The notes beneath the pieces were generated by a model, which was given only the letters and a program-made list of their open reading frames with translations, made no database searches and was not told the DNA's origin. Made by a program: the position numbers and the translations under genes. A stretch of DNA of 64,000 nt from Tistrella bauzanensis. GTDB lineage: Bacteria; Pseudomonadota; Alphaproteobacteria; Tistrellales; Tistrellaceae. Each line of letters begins with the position of its first letter. Positions within the stretch are counted from its first letter, which is position 1. The stretch is from contig NZ_BMDZ01000027.1 of the NCBI RefSeq assembly GCF_014636235.1, positions 1 through 64,000 on the forward strand, written 5' to 3'. Below are positions 9,901 through 16,701 of this stretch, in pieces.

Positions 9901-10904
9901 CCAATTTCGACCCGTTCTGCTGGGGGCCGCCCGCCGCCACCGATAGCGGCGGTGTGGACGCGTTCACCGCCGCGATGGCCGCCGTCGACGAAGCCGAAGC
10001 CGATGCCAGCAGCCTGGGCCTCGCCTATTCCAATTATGCGATCACCATGAGCTTCTCGCTGTCGGACCCCTCGACCGTGATCTTCACGGTCGCTGACAGC
10101 AACATGGCACTCGACACCGCCAACAGTGTGGCGCGGGAGAATTCGCTGTTCGCGCGCTTCCCCCTGCGGCTGACCGGGCTGATGGCCACCCCCGACCCGG
10201 CGGTGACCGGCGGACCGCCATCGACCCGCGACCCCGACGCGGCCGGCTTCGTCTCGATTTCCGCCCCCATTCAGCAGGGCAAGCTGACCCAGCCCTGGTA
10301 CGGGCTGGTTTACGAGGTGGAACTGGGCACGCTGGGCGCGCTTGCCGGATCGGTGGGGCTGACCGTGCGGCTGCTGGCGGCGTGGAGCCCGGCCGGTGGC
10401 GAGAAGGGCCTGCCCGCGATCTATTTCGGTGTGGCCCTGCCGGGCGTGGAGCGGATGCTGGGCGTCAGCCTGCCCTTGCAGGGCATTCTGGATATCGGCT
10501 TCCGGACCATCCAGTTCACCACCTATACCGACGGGCAGAACCGCCGCCAGTATCTGATGCGGCTGCGGGATTTCGGCCTGCATGTCCTGGGCCTGTCGTT
10601 CCCGCCCGGCCATAACGACATCACCCTGTTCGGCAACCCCGACCAGACATCGAACACCAAGCTCGGCTGGTATGCGGCTTACGATAACGGCAAGGGCAAG
10701 GACGAGGGGAACAAGACCGCCGCCAACGCCGCCGCCCTGCCCGCGCCGCGCGGCACCACCGCGGCACGCCTGCCCCGCCGACGGCTGCCCACCGACGAGG
10801 CCCGCCAGATGATCCGCGCGGCCAGGCCGGCGCGCATCGCCGCCGCCCCACCCTGCGAGGAGACATCCGTCGACGACGGTTCCAGCGATGGGACCGCCGC
10901 CTGA
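6975..10904 (+). CDS. Large operon protein of unknown function, 1309 aa
   Basis: I do not recognise this family. The start ATG overlaps the previous stop (ATGA) and the stop overlaps the next start (TGATG), so all three genes are translationally coupled. The sequence is beta-rich and acidic, without Cys-rich motifs, a signal peptide or convincing membrane helices. A more helical, charged centre (residues about 690-780, with DDIQSIIRTARQSVAIAREKK) separates two beta-rich halves. The C-terminal 75 residues are low-complexity and basic, rich in Arg, Pro and Ala (AARLPRRRLP), resembling the Pro/Arg tails of the four hydrolases encoded next. This similarity, plus overlap, suggests that the products work together, perhaps through a common docking or sorting tail. 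A structural role is inferred from size and composition only. Confidence 0.65.
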   Translation: MTTPAEPVFDQAAAGSEIYWLNGGDRRAGFRASATTSFAASITLTESWTDGMGLWFWLDADPGDDAAFATALDIYLGLLPPARGPRTIWISGAAHGFEDWRSSQLSMVRSGDTTAVVTGTIIELGGIRLVLGAGSTVTVNSDAEQGWILKLAGNPALSFVTGEGLFDASQGWAGLAYVPGHVGCVMWTLDLPAPDGDTATGIDQLGASLRFFGPDPVAGDGTVRVLAVQPLRQSQAFTLHCSVDPLAPLDPARTRFGLLPFGAAATTVPSFATGYVTARGYGVTLAPRNTASATPPGFVMAIQPLVTGVVDGPFADVPVVYYLTPDGDFDLTPVNTDGQIVTASLDALGRDDLDAAPAERLLCGTTGLDYVGLAQSSGTVMSFRAGRPAYAPPFLSPMLDIVRAMDLDEAAPPALTGLGTTAWSWISGTSAARYYAQPEDAPFYTGGSAGFLNYLEISAATLTTDDPEPCFPMVGYAGLDEAQAAFATEIEARGVAPERRRQIGLLTGTQWLPAALRGAPLQLPETTIPAVSPPGLAIGYAGDDVPWAWLAVGNTGTSPDGLPDLRFTAVDGAFRQALLTNRLFMVLGSADTVLANGSVAYQLTPASLGLIQALPPEKGVPADIYTAIANAVRAAGYPVYPTETAFNAMLTGAAPTITTEQMLVFQRFAGLLSPAIGDWLFRLSPRNWAAPDREGPKNARLIFKFVSGRSLADLVADTSGWSWPEASSDDGKAATARDDIQSIIRTARQSVAIAREKKIASPYDRFVEVIDDPYWAGVLALSVEVPLDTLPEPLQPLAAGIDPGGFYAHHLGLTATSFTSEGGRIDFDITSSFGLIDYQNPIDQYFSSDIAFAFRVQQLTVGFENGKLASFTSSAQLMVNRLFGTETRLFPSEHGNNIILDGVYQSERNDGGSSRDTYVFAMRDAGAFQLALGQLMEVGVDQTRLVTLRAADPASGNTTVSAAFQMTGRLRFAEPANFDPFCWGPPAATDSGGVDAFTAAMAAVDEAEADASSLGLAYSNYAITMSFSLSDPSTVIFTVADSNMALDTANSVARENSLFARFPLRLTGLMATPDPAVTGGPPSTRDPDAAGFVSISAPIQQGKLTQPWYGLVYEVELGTLGALAGSVGLTVRLLAAWSPAGGEKGLPAIYFGVALPGVERMLGVSLPLQGILDIGFRTIQFTTYTDGQNRRQYLMRLRDFGLHVLGLSFPPGHNDITLFGNPDQTSNTKLGWYAAYDNGKGKDEGNKTAANAAALPAPRGTTAARLPRRRLPTDEARQMIRAARPARIAAAPPCEETSVDDGSSDGTAA

Positions 10905-12370
10905 TGACGATGACGCCGACCGACCAGACCGACTGGACATTCGACATCACCGCCGCCGCGCGGGTGACGCTGAATGCGTTGTGGTGCGACCAGGGCATGG
11001 CGCACATGCTGCTGGCCAATGAGCATGAGGACGAGTTCATCCCCGACGTGATCGCGCTGTTCGATTTCGGGGCGACGCTGAACTTCATCACCAGCGTTCT
11101 GAAGCCGGCGATCGCGGCGCCGGCGGTGAAATCGGTGGTCGAGGCCCTGCAGAGCCAGCGGATCGGCGACCGCGTGCCCAAGCTCGATCTGGTGATGGTC
11201 AGCCATCAGGACGACGATCACTGGCGCCTGCTGACCTATCTGATGGACGAGCTGGAGCGCATCGAGCTGCCCTATACGGTCGGCAAGATCGTCTATGCCG
11301 GGTCGGACTGGGGCCAGAGCGCCTTGAACGTTCTGACCCGGCTGGCGACCAAGACCGCCGATGCCGACACCGATCTGGTCTATTTCAACACCGTCACCTC
11401 AAGCTACAAACCGGCGAACGGCACGCTGGGCCAGATGAAGAATTTCGGCAACATCGTCATCCGCACCCTGGCCGCCAACACGCCCAGTAAATTCAAGGCC
11501 AAGAGCAAGGAGCGCAAGAACGGCTCATCAGCCGTGATGGTGATCGATTATGCCGGCGAGCGGATCATTCTGCCGGGCGACGCGACCTGGGAAACCATGG
11601 CCGCGATGAACAAGATCCTCGCCGCCTGGACCACCAGCCCGGTGCAGCCGGTGACCGCGATGTCGGCGCCGCATCATGGCTCGCTGAACACGGCGACCCA
11701 GAGCAATGATGCCGGCAATGACAGCGACCTCAGCGAGCTGATCGCCTTCACCGAGCTGACCCGGCCATATTCGGTGATCGCCAGCGCCGGGATCGCGACA
11801 TCACACAAGCATCCGCATGCGATCGTGCTGAAGAAGCTGATCAAATATGCCGGAAGCTATGCTTTCCCGGCGCATCCGGTGGTCTATTACGATCTGGTCG
11901 ACGCGGAATTCAAACGCCAGGACGAGGTTGGCGCCAATCTGTACACCACAGTTCTGGGCCTGACGGCGCCGGTGCTGGTGGCCAACTGGCATTTCACTGT
12001 CACGCCCACCCATCAGACGGTGGTCAACGCCACCGGCTTTTATGGTGCCTGCAAGGCCCTGGTCAGCGTGCCAGACACCGAATCCAACCTCATCGAGATG
12101 CTGATCGAGGATGACGAGGACGAGGCGACGCCGATCGTGATCGACAGCCACAACCTCACCCGCCGCGCCAGCCATGGCACCGCCGGCGGTGTGATCGCGC
12201 GCCAGCGCGCGGCACGGCCGGCGCGGGGGCTGCCAGCCTTCGCGATCCAGGGCGGCGGACGGCTGGCCAGGATGGCGACACCGGCCGATGACAGCCGCTT
12301 CGCCACATCCACACGACCGCGCATGGTGCCGCCACGCCGCGTGCAACCGGTCATAGCGAGGGCCGGATGA
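10904..12370 (+). CDS. ComEC-like MBL-fold metallohydrolase, paralogue 1
   Basis: 488 residues with a metallo-beta-lactamase fold of the ComEC/Rec2 type. The metal-binding motif SHQDDDHW gives His101, Asp103, Asp105 and His106. LPGDA gives Asp226, and APHHGS gives His257-His258, the positions that hold metal or catalytic residues in the ComEC hydrolase domain. A further HKHPH element near residue 303 matches the late conserved region. Where ComEC proteins have a DVGQGD-like strand, this family has ALWCDQGMAHML near the N terminus. Family knowledge suggests phosphodiester or nucleic-acid hydrolysis; the substrate here is unknown. No membrane segments or signal peptide are present, unlike full ComEC. 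The last 80 residues are low-complexity and end with VPPRRVQP, a tail shared with the three paralogues. It is the first of four tandem copies in the operon. Confidence 0.85.
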   Translation: MTMTPTDQTDWTFDITAAARVTLNALWCDQGMAHMLLANEHEDEFIPDVIALFDFGATLNFITSVLKPAIAAPAVKSVVEALQSQRIGDRVPKLDLVMVSHQDDDHWRLLTYLMDELERIELPYTVGKIVYAGSDWGQSALNVLTRLATKTADADTDLVYFNTVTSSYKPANGTLGQMKNFGNIVIRTLAANTPSKFKAKSKERKNGSSAVMVIDYAGERIILPGDATWETMAAMNKILAAWTTSPVQPVTAMSAPHHGSLNTATQSNDAGNDSDLSELIAFTELTRPYSVIASAGIATSHKHPHAIVLKKLIKYAGSYAFPAHPVVYYDLVDAEFKRQDEVGANLYTTVLGLTAPVLVANWHFTVTPTHQTVVNATGFYGACKALVSVPDTESNLIEMLIEDDEDEATPIVIDSHNLTRRASHGTAGGVIARQRAARPARGLPAFAIQGGGRLARMATPADDSRFATSTRPRMVPPRRVQPVIARAG

Positions 12371-12495
12371 TGCGCATCGACATCACGTTCCGGCCGGATA
12401 TGACGGCATCGTTCAAGCCCGGCAGCGCTGGCCGCGCGTCGACCATGGCACCGAGCGGGCGCGTGCATCCCCTTGCGACACGAAAGGCCGGCTGA
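12370..12495 (+). CDS. 41-codon ORF, probable remnant of a duplicated hydrolase tail
   Basis: ATG 12370 overlaps the preceding TGA. The product ends TMAPSGRVHPLATRKAG, which matches the C-terminus of the second MBL paralogue (TMAPIRRVRPCATRKAG). The first half has no match that I can see. The simplest reading is that a tandem duplication or unequal exchange left the 3' end of one paralogue in front of another. Translation is possible because of the stop-start overlap, but a function is not supported. Confidence 0.5.
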   Translation: MRIDITFRPDMTASFKPGSAGRASTMAPSGRVHPLATRKAG

Positions 12496-12541
12496 TCATG
12501 GCGGTGGGGCGGGCGTCCATGGACGGGTTGTGGTGCGGCCA
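12475..12541 (+). repeat. Direct repeat, copy 1 (67 bp)
   Basis: Bases 12475-12541 are identical to 13875-13941, exactly 1400 bp downstream. The repeat covers the last codons of the preceding frame and the first 15 codons of the hydrolase, and similarity continues with isolated mismatches to about codon 24. Confidence 0.95.
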
Positions 12542-13895
12542 GGGTATGGCGCATCTGCTCCGGCTCTATGCCGATGCAGGAACCGATCCTGCGACCGCGC
12601 CGGCCGATGGTCTGGCGCTGTTCGACTTCGGCAGCGGCGGCCGCGCGCTGACCATGGCACGCGACGCCCATGGCATGTCACCGCCGGTGGCCTCGGTGAT
12701 CGCGCAGCTTCAGCGCCAGATGGCGGCCGGCAGCACGCCGCGGCTGGATCTGGTGCTGGTCAGCCATCAGGACGGCGACCACTGGCTGCTGCTGACCGAG
12801 TTGATGAACCAGGTCGAGGCGCTGGCGATTCCGCTGGTGGTGGGCCACATCCTGAAAGGCGGCACGCTGTGGGCGCCTGATGCCAGCGCCGTGATCACCC
12901 GGCTGGCGCGCTATACGGCAGATGCCGATACGGATCTCACCTATTTCACCACCAATCAGTCCAGCTATGCCGTCGCCGGCGGCAATGTCGTCGACACCTT
13001 CGCGCTTGGCGACCTGAAGGTTCGAACGATGATCTCGAACGTCGCGAGCGCCAAGACAAGCCCGAGCATCCGGCGCAATTGCGCCTCGACGGTGGCCCTG
13101 CTTCAGCTCGACCGGCTGGCGATGATCCTGCCCGGCGATGCGACCTTCGAGACGCTGGCCCAATGCAACGCCGTTCTCGCACAATGGCAGCCCTATGGCT
13201 CGCCATTGCCCTGGATCTACATGATGTCCGCGCCCCATCACGGCGCGCTGGCCACGATGAATGCCAGCACCAGGGCGGGCGAGGTCGATCTGGCGGCGCT
13301 CGATGCCTTCATCGCCTATACCCGGCCCTATTCGGTGATCGCCAGCGCCGGCACCAAGAACAACCACCGCCACCCCCGATCGATCATCATCCTGAAGATG
13401 GTCCGCTATGCCGGCTTCGACGAGTTTCCGCCGCATCCGCTGGTGACCTATGGTGAACTGGCCGAGGATCGCTTTCCCATGCCGGTCGAGACCGACAGCG
13501 AATGGCGGGTCATCGACCGTGTGCGGCAGAACGTCTATACCACCGTGCTGAACCTGACCACGCCCGGCCTGACCGCCGACTGGCTGTTCGAGATGACGCT
13601 GAACAGCCACAGCACTGAAGTACGGCCCTTCGATGCCGGCGCCCCCGGCATCCTGAACGTGCCCGACACCGATCCGATGACCCTGGTCGCCGATCTGATC
13701 AATGCCAAACAGCCGCACGACAACGACATGGAGGACGGCCTGTCGCGGCTGAATGCCATGTCGCGGCTGGATGCCAGGTCGCCTGAGACACCGTCCGGTG
13801 TCGGCGCCATGGCCGATCAGATCCACAGCCGCTTCAGCAGGACCATGGCGCCAATCCGGCGCGTGCGCCCGTGCGCGACACGAAAGGCCGGCTGA
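12498..13895 (+). CDS. ComEC-like MBL-fold metallohydrolase, paralogue 2
   Basis: 465 residues, same architecture as paralogue 1. The N-terminal signature is GLWCGQGMAHLL. Metal site SHQDGDHW places His90, Asp92, Asp94 and His95; LPGDAT and SAPHHGA follow, with Ala replacing the Ser of HHGS. A late NNHRHP element matches the HKHP region of the others. ATG 12498 lies two bases after the stop of a 41-codon ORF, with only a weak AAAGG upstream, so reinitiation after that ORF is likely. The C-terminal tail is Arg/Met-rich and ends APIRRVRPCATRKAG. A doubled stretch LSRLNAMSRLDA near residue 418 comes from an 18-bp duplication. The body is clearly diverged from paralogue 3, although the first 24 codons are nearly identical to it. 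Soluble, no signal peptide; probable nuclease or phosphodiesterase by fold, substrate unknown. Confidence 0.85.
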   Translation: MAVGRASMDGLWCGQGMAHLLRLYADAGTDPATAPADGLALFDFGSGGRALTMARDAHGMSPPVASVIAQLQRQMAAGSTPRLDLVLVSHQDGDHWLLLTELMNQVEALAIPLVVGHILKGGTLWAPDASAVITRLARYTADADTDLTYFTTNQSSYAVAGGNVVDTFALGDLKVRTMISNVASAKTSPSIRRNCASTVALLQLDRLAMILPGDATFETLAQCNAVLAQWQPYGSPLPWIYMMSAPHHGALATMNASTRAGEVDLAALDAFIAYTRPYSVIASAGTKNNHRHPRSIIILKMVRYAGFDEFPPHPLVTYGELAEDRFPMPVETDSEWRVIDRVRQNVYTTVLNLTTPGLTADWLFEMTLNSHSTEVRPFDAGAPGILNVPDTDPMTLVADLINAKQPHDNDMEDGLSRLNAMSRLDARSPETPSGVGAMADQIHSRFSRTMAPIRRVRPCATRKAG

Positions 13896-13941
13896 TCATG
13901 GCGGTGGGGCGGGCGTCCATGGACGGGTTGTGGTGCGGCCA
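13875..13941 (+). repeat. Direct repeat, copy 2 (67 bp)
   Basis: Identical to 12475-12541. It spans the end of MBL paralogue 2 and the start of paralogue 3, so the same junction sequence precedes both genes. Confidence 0.95.
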
Positions 13942-15325
13942 AGGTATGGCGCATCTGCTGCGGCTGTATGGTCATCGCTATGACAACCCGGCAACGACGG
14001 CGGCGAACATGATCGCGCTGTTCGACGCCGGCAATCGCGGTTATGGCCTGAGCGAGTCGAAGGAGACCCTTGGGGTCACCCCCCCGGTCAAGACCATCGT
14101 CGACGCGCTGGCGCTGCAACAGGCGCAGGGCAAGACCCCGCGCCTGGATCTAGTGCTGCTTAGCCATCAGGACGAAGACCACTGGACCCTGATCAACGAA
14201 ATGCTCGATCAGGTGAAGGCGCGCGACATCCCGCTTGAGGTGGGGCGGGTGATTGCCGGCGGCACCGAATGGGGCTCTGGCGCCAAGGCCGCGATCAAGC
14301 GGCTGGTCGATCTGATACCGGGGGAGAACCCGCAGGCTCAGTATTATTTCACCAACGCCACCGATTATGGCGACCCGCTGACCGGTGCCACCACGACGAT
14401 CGCGCTGGACGATGTTCTGGTCCGCACCATCATCGCCAACACGCCATCGACGGTCAGCAAGAAGAACGGCACCTCGGCGGTGGTGGTGGTTCAGCTTGGC
14501 GGGCTTGGCTATGTCCTGCCGGGGGATGCCACCTTTCAGACCCTCGCCATGGCCAACACCAAGCTGAAGGCATGGCCTTCGACGCCACTGCCCTCGGTCT
14601 ACATGATGTCGGCGCCGCATCACGGCGCGCTGACCACCATGACCAAGAAGAAGGACGGCGACAACAGCGATCTCGGCGAGCTGATCGAGTTCGTCGACCT
14701 GACCCGGCCCTATTCCGTCTTCGCCAGCGCCGGCGTGTTCAATTCGCACAAGCACCCGTATCTGATCATTCTGACCACCCTGGCCAAGTATGCCGGATCC
14801 CATGAATTTCCCGACCCGCATGACGTGATCGCCTATGACGGTGGCCAGGACAGATGGCTTCTGCTGGAGGATTCCGTTCAGAATGTCTACACCACGCTGA
14901 CCGGCCTGACCGACCCGCTGCCGACCGCCGACTGGCTGTTCGACATCAACGACCAGGGCCATTTCGGCACCAGCGCGCGCTTCTTCGAGGCCGGGGTTCA
15001 GGCGATCATCGGCGTGCCGCAGACCAACGCCACCGAAATGGTGGACGAGGGCGGTGGTGGCGGCGGCGGCGATGACGACACTCCGCCGCCGCTGCTGCTG
15101 GCCCGCGATGTTCTGCCCGGCATTGAACGCGGCTTCACCGTCCGCCCGGCCAGCATCCTGGACAGCCGCGTCGATGCACGCGGCCGCATCGCCCTGCCGC
15201 GCAATATACACCTGACCGGCCCGGCCGGCGCGCCGCTGCCGCCGCCCCGCCGCGTGCGGCCGGCCACCCATGCTCCAGGTGGGCGTGCCGGCGGATCGGG
15301 TTCATCGGAGGAATTGGCGCGATGA
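13898..15325 (+). CDS. ComEC-like MBL-fold metallohydrolase, paralogue 3
   Basis: 475 residues from ATG 13898, chosen by analogy with the identical start of paralogue 2; the frame is open from 13871. The signature GLWCGQGMAHLL is followed by the metal motif SHQDEDHW (His90, Asp92, Asp94, His95), LPGDAT and SAPHHGA, and NSHKHP. The predicted core is about 390 residues. The tail is long and low-complexity: an acidic-Gly linker (EGGGGGGGDDD) and then PLPPPRRVRPATHAP. The stop overlaps the next start by ATGA. The family's likely reaction is metal-dependent phosphodiester hydrolysis. All expected ligands are present, so it should be active. Why four such enzymes are needed is unknown; differing linkers with a constant core suggest different binding partners or substrates. 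Confidence 0.85.
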   Translation: MAVGRASMDGLWCGQGMAHLLRLYGHRYDNPATTAANMIALFDAGNRGYGLSESKETLGVTPPVKTIVDALALQQAQGKTPRLDLVLLSHQDEDHWTLINEMLDQVKARDIPLEVGRVIAGGTEWGSGAKAAIKRLVDLIPGENPQAQYYFTNATDYGDPLTGATTTIALDDVLVRTIIANTPSTVSKKNGTSAVVVVQLGGLGYVLPGDATFQTLAMANTKLKAWPSTPLPSVYMMSAPHHGALTTMTKKKDGDNSDLGELIEFVDLTRPYSVFASAGVFNSHKHPYLIILTTLAKYAGSHEFPDPHDVIAYDGGQDRWLLLEDSVQNVYTTLTGLTDPLPTADWLFDINDQGHFGTSARFFEAGVQAIIGVPQTNATEMVDEGGGGGGGDDDTPPPLLLARDVLPGIERGFTVRPASILDSRVDARGRIALPRNIHLTGPAGAPLPPPRRVRPATHAPGGRAGGSGSSEELAR

Positions 15326-16680
15326 CCACAGCCCGCATGACCATGTCGGCGCTCTGGTGCGACCAGGGCATGGCGCACATGCTGCAGATGTACGACACCA
15401 TCGATGCCCAGGCGCCCAGCCAGATCGTGCTGATCGATTTCGGCGCCGAGACGATGTTCAAATCCTCGGTGCTGAAGCTCAACCTGTCGGCACCCGCCGT
15501 CACCAAGGTGGTCGAGGCGCTGTTCCTTCAGCAGCAGGCGGGGCTGGAGCCCAAGCTGGATTATGTGCTGATCACTCATCAGGACACCGACCACTGGTCG
15601 CTGCTCAATTATCTGATGGATGCGGTCGACGAGATCGAACTGCCGATGAAGGTGGGCGCGATCATCTATGGCGGCAGCGACTGGGGCGCCGGCGCCCTGG
15701 CCACCGTCAACCGGCTGGCGACCTATGGTGTCGGCGGTACCGCGCCGATCACGGTGCTGAAGAGCAATGTCACCGATTACGCCGATGCCAACGGCACCGT
15801 CGGCAGCCTGGTGACGATCGGCGACGTGGTGCTGCGCATTCTGATCGCCAATGCCCCGATCGCCAAATCGAGCAGTGCCGCCCTGCGCAAGAACGGCACC
15901 TCGGCGGTGGTGGTGATCGACTATATGGCCGAGCGCATGATCCTGCCCGGTGACGCGACCTGGGAGACGCTGGCCGCCGCCAACACCCTGCTCGGCGCCT
16001 GGACCGCGAGCCCGGTGCAGCCGGTGAGGGTGATCTCGGCGCCGCATCACGGATCGCTCGCCACCATGACGCCCAAGAACGAGGGCACCGACAGCAATCT
16101 GGAACAGTTGACCACCTTCACCGATCTGGTGCGGCCCGAGGCGGTGGTTGCCTCGGCCGGCTATGGCAACTCGTTCAAGCACCCGTATCTGATCATCCTG
16201 AAGGTGCTCGGCAAATATGCCGGCAAGAATGCGCTGGGACCGCACAAGGTGGTGGTCTATCGCATCGATACCTCGGACTGGCAGCTTTATAGCGACATCA
16301 CCAAGAACATCTACACCACCGTCATCAGCCTGACCTCGCCGGTCGAGGTGGCCGATTATCTGTTCACGCGCAGCGCCTTCGGCTTCTTCACCGAAGCCTT
16401 CGGCTTCCTTGGCCCCAGCAAGGCGATCGTCAGCGTGCCCAGCACGCAGGTGCAGGTGCTGGGCAGTGCCATGTCGACCGCCATGGACGAAGAATCCAAG
16501 GATGACGGCGGCGATGGCAGCCTGTCGGGCGACACGCGACGCCTTGCCCGGTTTGCAGCCACCACCCGCCCCATCGCCGCCCGCCTCACCATCGGACGCT
16601 ATCTGCCGCCGCCCCGCCGGGTTGTGCCCGCCTGCCTCGCCGCCGCCACCTCTGCTCCAGCCCCTGCCCCCGCCCGCTGA
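15322..16680 (+). CDS. ComEC-like MBL-fold metallohydrolase, paralogue 4
   Basis: 452 residues. The N-terminal signature ALWCDQGMAHML is closer to paralogue 1 than to 2 and 3. The metal motif is THQDTDHW (His86, Asp88, Asp90, His91), followed by LPGDATW and SAPHHGS and then FKHP. The last 60 residues are low-complexity and contain YLPPPRRVVP, the shared tail motif, then an Ala/Pro-rich end. The start overlaps the previous stop (ATGA); the next gene begins 21 bp downstream. Pairwise resemblance of 1 with 4 and of 2 with 3 suggests two rounds of tandem duplication. No transmembrane ComEC channel region is attached, so DNA uptake is not implied. Confidence 0.85.
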   Translation: MTTARMTMSALWCDQGMAHMLQMYDTIDAQAPSQIVLIDFGAETMFKSSVLKLNLSAPAVTKVVEALFLQQQAGLEPKLDYVLITHQDTDHWSLLNYLMDAVDEIELPMKVGAIIYGGSDWGAGALATVNRLATYGVGGTAPITVLKSNVTDYADANGTVGSLVTIGDVVLRILIANAPIAKSSSAALRKNGTSAVVVIDYMAERMILPGDATWETLAAANTLLGAWTASPVQPVRVISAPHHGSLATMTPKNEGTDSNLEQLTTFTDLVRPEAVVASAGYGNSFKHPYLIILKVLGKYAGKNALGPHKVVVYRIDTSDWQLYSDITKNIYTTVISLTSPVEVADYLFTRSAFGFFTEAFGFLGPSKAIVSVPSTQVQVLGSAMSTAMDEESKDDGGDGSLSGDTRRLARFAATTRPIAARLTIGRYLPPPRRVVPACLAAATSAPAPAPAR

Positions 16681-16701
16681 CGAAGCCCGGAGACCCGCGC
16701 C

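Noticed and set aside
10904..16680. Competence (ComEC) DNA-uptake locus
   Set aside because: The proteins lack the membrane channel and OB-like parts of ComEC, and no other competence genes are present.
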